Source of the DNA: Perca fluviatilis
Lineage: Eukaryota; Chordata; Actinopteri; Perciformes; Percidae
Reading direction: 5' to 3'
NCBI RefSeq assembly: GCF_010015445.1
Contig: NC_053126.1
Location: 15,502,669 to 15,566,668 of the forward strand
Length of the DNA stretch: 64,000 nt
Under the pieces are notes generated by a model. It made no database searches, was not told the origin of the DNA, and worked only from the letters and a program-made list of their open reading frames with translations. The translations under genes and the position numbers were made by a program. Below are positions 61,537 through 64,000 of the stretch, in pieces. Every line of letters begins with the position of its first letter. Positions within the stretch are counted from its first letter, which is position 1.

Positions 61537-62172
61537 AGATAAAAGCTTTTAATTGTTGCTACAATAAAATGTATAACCAACATTTTTAAACGTACAGTGA
61601 ACCTGTTTATCTCTAGACACATTAAGCGTCAATCGTTTTATTTTTACATCAATGTTTTACGACCATTTGGTCTTTTTTTAAATTTAAAATCAGTGAAATC
61701 TACAGCATATAGAAGTGCATATTGAAAGGATGAATGCAACATCTAAATCACCAAAAATGGCTAAATGGAACTAAAAATGCAAATGTAAGTGGAAAGATTT
61801 AGAAGAGTGTAAATGGAAAGGCTTAAATTAGAAAATACAGGTAAAAAGACAGCATCATGTCATTTGAAACTGTATTATTTACATCTGTGCTTTTCCAACT
61901 GTAACATGTCACAATAAGATAAAGGCCCATTGTAACATCTATGAACAGAGATTGATCATCGATGTGTACAGATGTAACACGATAAAAACTCTGTGGAAGT
62001 CAGCCCTGGTTCAAATCCTAGAAAATGGAATGTCCTGGAGAATACGTGGCTAGAAAGGGAACCCTGCTGTGTTAGTGATGATGGTTGCAGGATTTCTTCT
62101 TACACTGTAACTTGGATCACTGCAGGATAGCAGCACATAACATCAAAGCAAGTTTAACTGAGATAAATATAT

Positions 62173-62201
62173 ATTCAATTCAATTCAATTCAATTCAATT
62201 G
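62173..62201. repeat. (ATTCA)n pentanucleotide repeat
   Basis: Five to six units of AATTC ending in AATTGTATTTG. This is the complement of the ATTGAATT-type tail seen at 31400, so it may be the tail of another retroposon copy lying on the other strand. Confidence 0.85.
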
Positions 62202-62374
62202 TATTTGTTAGGGACAATGTGCAATTAAAACATAAATGTAATCATTTAATGCCTTGCACCAGAGTTAGCCTTAGGCTAATTTGCATCTGTAGTCCCAGAG
62301 AAAGCACAAATACAAACAATTTAAAAAACAAGCAATGCTCAGTTAATAAGAAAAACAAATAACACACAGCAATA

Positions 62375-62397
62375 ATATATATATATATATATATATA
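62375..62397. repeat. (TA)n microsatellite
   Basis: About 23 bp of TA dinucleotide. Confidence 0.9.
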
Positions 62398-62573
62398 GAC
62401 TCAACTCAAGGCAGCCCTTCCACTGTACAAAGGCTATTTCAAATACTCAACAGATTATATTACACCCCATCACAGCTAAATAAAATGGGCACAAGGGATG
62501 ACAGGTAACTTATAAAATATGGTGCTGCTGGAGAAACTTTGTTCCATCTGTTGTGAGACTGCAATAAAATTAA

Positions 62574-63067
62574 AGGTCCCATGACATGGTGCTTTTTGGA
62601 TGCTTTTATATAGACCTAAGTGGTCCCCTAATACTGTATCTGAAGTCTCTTTCCTGAAATTCAGCCTTGGTGCAGAATTACAGCCACTAGAGCCAGTCCC
62701 ACAATGAGCTTTCCTTAGTATGTGCCATTTCTGTGTCTGTAGCTATTTAAGGGGAGAGTGGGGGGGCCAAGGTGGAGTGTGGGGGTGTGGCCTTGACCAA
62801 CTGCCACTTTGCTCGTTTGAAAGCCATGATGTCTCTCTCTCATGGGTGGGCAAAATTCTCTGGGCGGGCAAAGCAGAGAAAGGGGAGGTAACCCCCAGAT
62901 CGGCCCATCTGAGCTTTCATTTTCTCAAAGGCAGAGCAGGATACCCAGGGCTCGGTTTATACCTACCTATCGCCATTTCTAGTCACTGGGGGACCATAGG
63001 CAGGCTGGGGGAACGCATATTAATGTTAAAAAATCTCATAAAGTTAAATTGTCATGCCATGGGACCT
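62574..63067. mobile_element. 494-bp MITE flanked by TTAA, with inverted ends AGGTCCCATG(A/G)CATG
   Basis: The left end reads AGGTCCCATGACATGG and the right end GTCATGCCATGGGACCT, whose complement is AGGTCCCATGGCATGAC. The terminal repeats match at 15 of 17 positions. TTAA stands immediately outside both ends (62570-62573 and 63068-63071), as expected for a target duplication of piggyBac-type elements. There is no transposase, and the interior open frame at 62720-63091 runs across the right end. Non-autonomous status is clear; superfamily assignment is inference. Confidence 0.78.
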
Positions 63068-64000
63068 TTAAAGATCTTTGGTTTGGTATAACAAAGAAAA
63101 CAATGATCCACATTGACATAGCCATTCCACTCACACCATAATCATGTATACTGGAAGATTTGCATTCAAAGAAGAAACATTTCTGTCTTTCGTTATGTAT
63201 AGTCACAAAGAGGGTATCATGAAAAACTGGATTGCTTCGAATACACCAACTCAGAAAGAATGGATCACTGAAGCAAAAGAATTGATTAAGTTAGATACCT
63301 TTCAGATTGTAAAATAATGAGACAGAATGAACTGAAAGATGGGCTCCAGTGGAAAAGTACCTAATGTCACTATACAAAAAGGAGAAGGGATATCAAATTA
63401 GGAAACTCATTGTTTTCAATGGTAGACTAGAACTTCAAGTAAATATCAACTCATAATAGGGAGCATTAATCATAATGTAAAGTTAACCGTCATTGTGATT
63501 GATTCTTACACAAATTATTAATTTAAAGATGTAGATTTGTGTGCAGTGAAGTGCGGTTATTGTCTGGACTAATGGCACCCAGGCACAGGACAGAAACCTG
63601 ATTCAGAATACTAAATATATTTGGGTGTCATCGTCACACATGTCTGCATGTGTCCGTTCCTGCAGCAGCGAGCGTTTGCATATGTCTTGTCCTTGTGATT
63701 TGACTTGGAGTGGGTATCCATTTACTGTTTCTGTCGTCTGTGATGAGCCCCCTCCCTCTCTGTCAGCCTCTGAGTCAGCACACAGTGCAGTGCCAGGCTG
63801 CTCCATTCATACCACTGCTGCACTACTTATTTAAAATCATCTCATGCTTAAGAACCAAAACAGGTACTTGGGCTTTAGAAACTTCCAGAAAAGTTGTACA
63901 AAGTGTTGTTGAATGTTCTTAACTGAATGCGAGTAAAGACATGCAGTATATGTTTCTGACCTCATGACCCTTTGTTTGACCCTGAGGTATAGTGGGAAGG

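Larger units (their letters stand above)
61537..64000. other. Right-hand intergenic region with repeats
   Basis: Contains an ATTCA pentanucleotide repeat (62173-62201), a TA microsatellite (62375-62397) and the TTAA-flanked MITE (62574-63067). Frames after 63100 are short with no family resemblance. In human, SLC25A10 follows MRPL12; no sign of it was seen before the window ends. Confidence 0.55.

Noticed and set aside
62720..63091. 123-codon frame in the right-hand region
   Set aside because: It lies within the TTAA-flanked MITE and crosses its right end, with no similarity to a transposase.

Overview
The window is nuclear DNA of a ray-finned fish, most probably a percomorph teleost. Genes have many short, spliced exons with canonical vertebrate splice sites. 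The window also carries teleost-style interspersed repeats, long CA and TA microsatellites, a fish GIMAP-like gene and a RING/PRY-SPRY gene. I rebuilt twelve protein genes exon by exon, checking the reading phase at every junction, plus one tRNA. Eleven of the twelve are complete; tbcd runs off the left edge.

Layout. (1) 1-9,040: the 5' exons of tbcd (minus), then fn3krp (minus), which is head to head with arl16 (plus). (2) 10,497-17,335: a complete ten-exon epsin (epn3-type, minus), convergent with arl16, with a fossil hAT transposase piece in one intron. (3) 17,336-24,363: a gene-poor stretch with a long CA tract. (4) 24,364-25,630: a two-exon RASD/Dexras-like small GTPase with a long N-terminal extension, flanked by two diverged copies of a roughly 600-bp sequence. 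(5) 28,230-31,609: rsad1, a HemW-type radical-SAM/heme protein (minus). (6) 33,133-38,408: a GIMAP-like protein with ruined nucleotide-binding motifs, then a RING/coiled-coil/PRY-SPRY gene without a B-box. (7) 40,292-40,939: an intronless claudin. (8) 43,295-53,093: hgs (Hrs), 20 exons. (9) 54,584-55,869: mettl26-like methyltransferase (minus), head to head with mrpl12 (56,783-60,251, plus). (10) 61,465-61,536: tRNA-Glu(CUC), then repeats, including a MITE framed by TTAA.

The gene content matches human chromosome 17q: TBCD, FN3KRP, ARL16, HGS and MRPL12 lie in 17q25.3, and EPN3 and RSAD1 in 17q21.33. This is conserved synteny, not an operon. Some genes share cell biology: epsin and Hrs act in ubiquitin-dependent endocytic sorting, ARL16 is a trafficking GTPase, and MRPL12 and RSAD1 are mitochondrial.

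The observations I rate highest are: an apparent U12-type AT-AC intron in arl16, which the reading frame demands; the GIMAP-like predicted pseudo-GTPase; the B-box-less TRIM-like gene; the RASD-like GTPase with its extension and altered G3 motif, sitting between the duplicated flanks; and the TTAA-flanked MITE. I saw no prokaryotic-type system, CRISPR array or intact mobile element.
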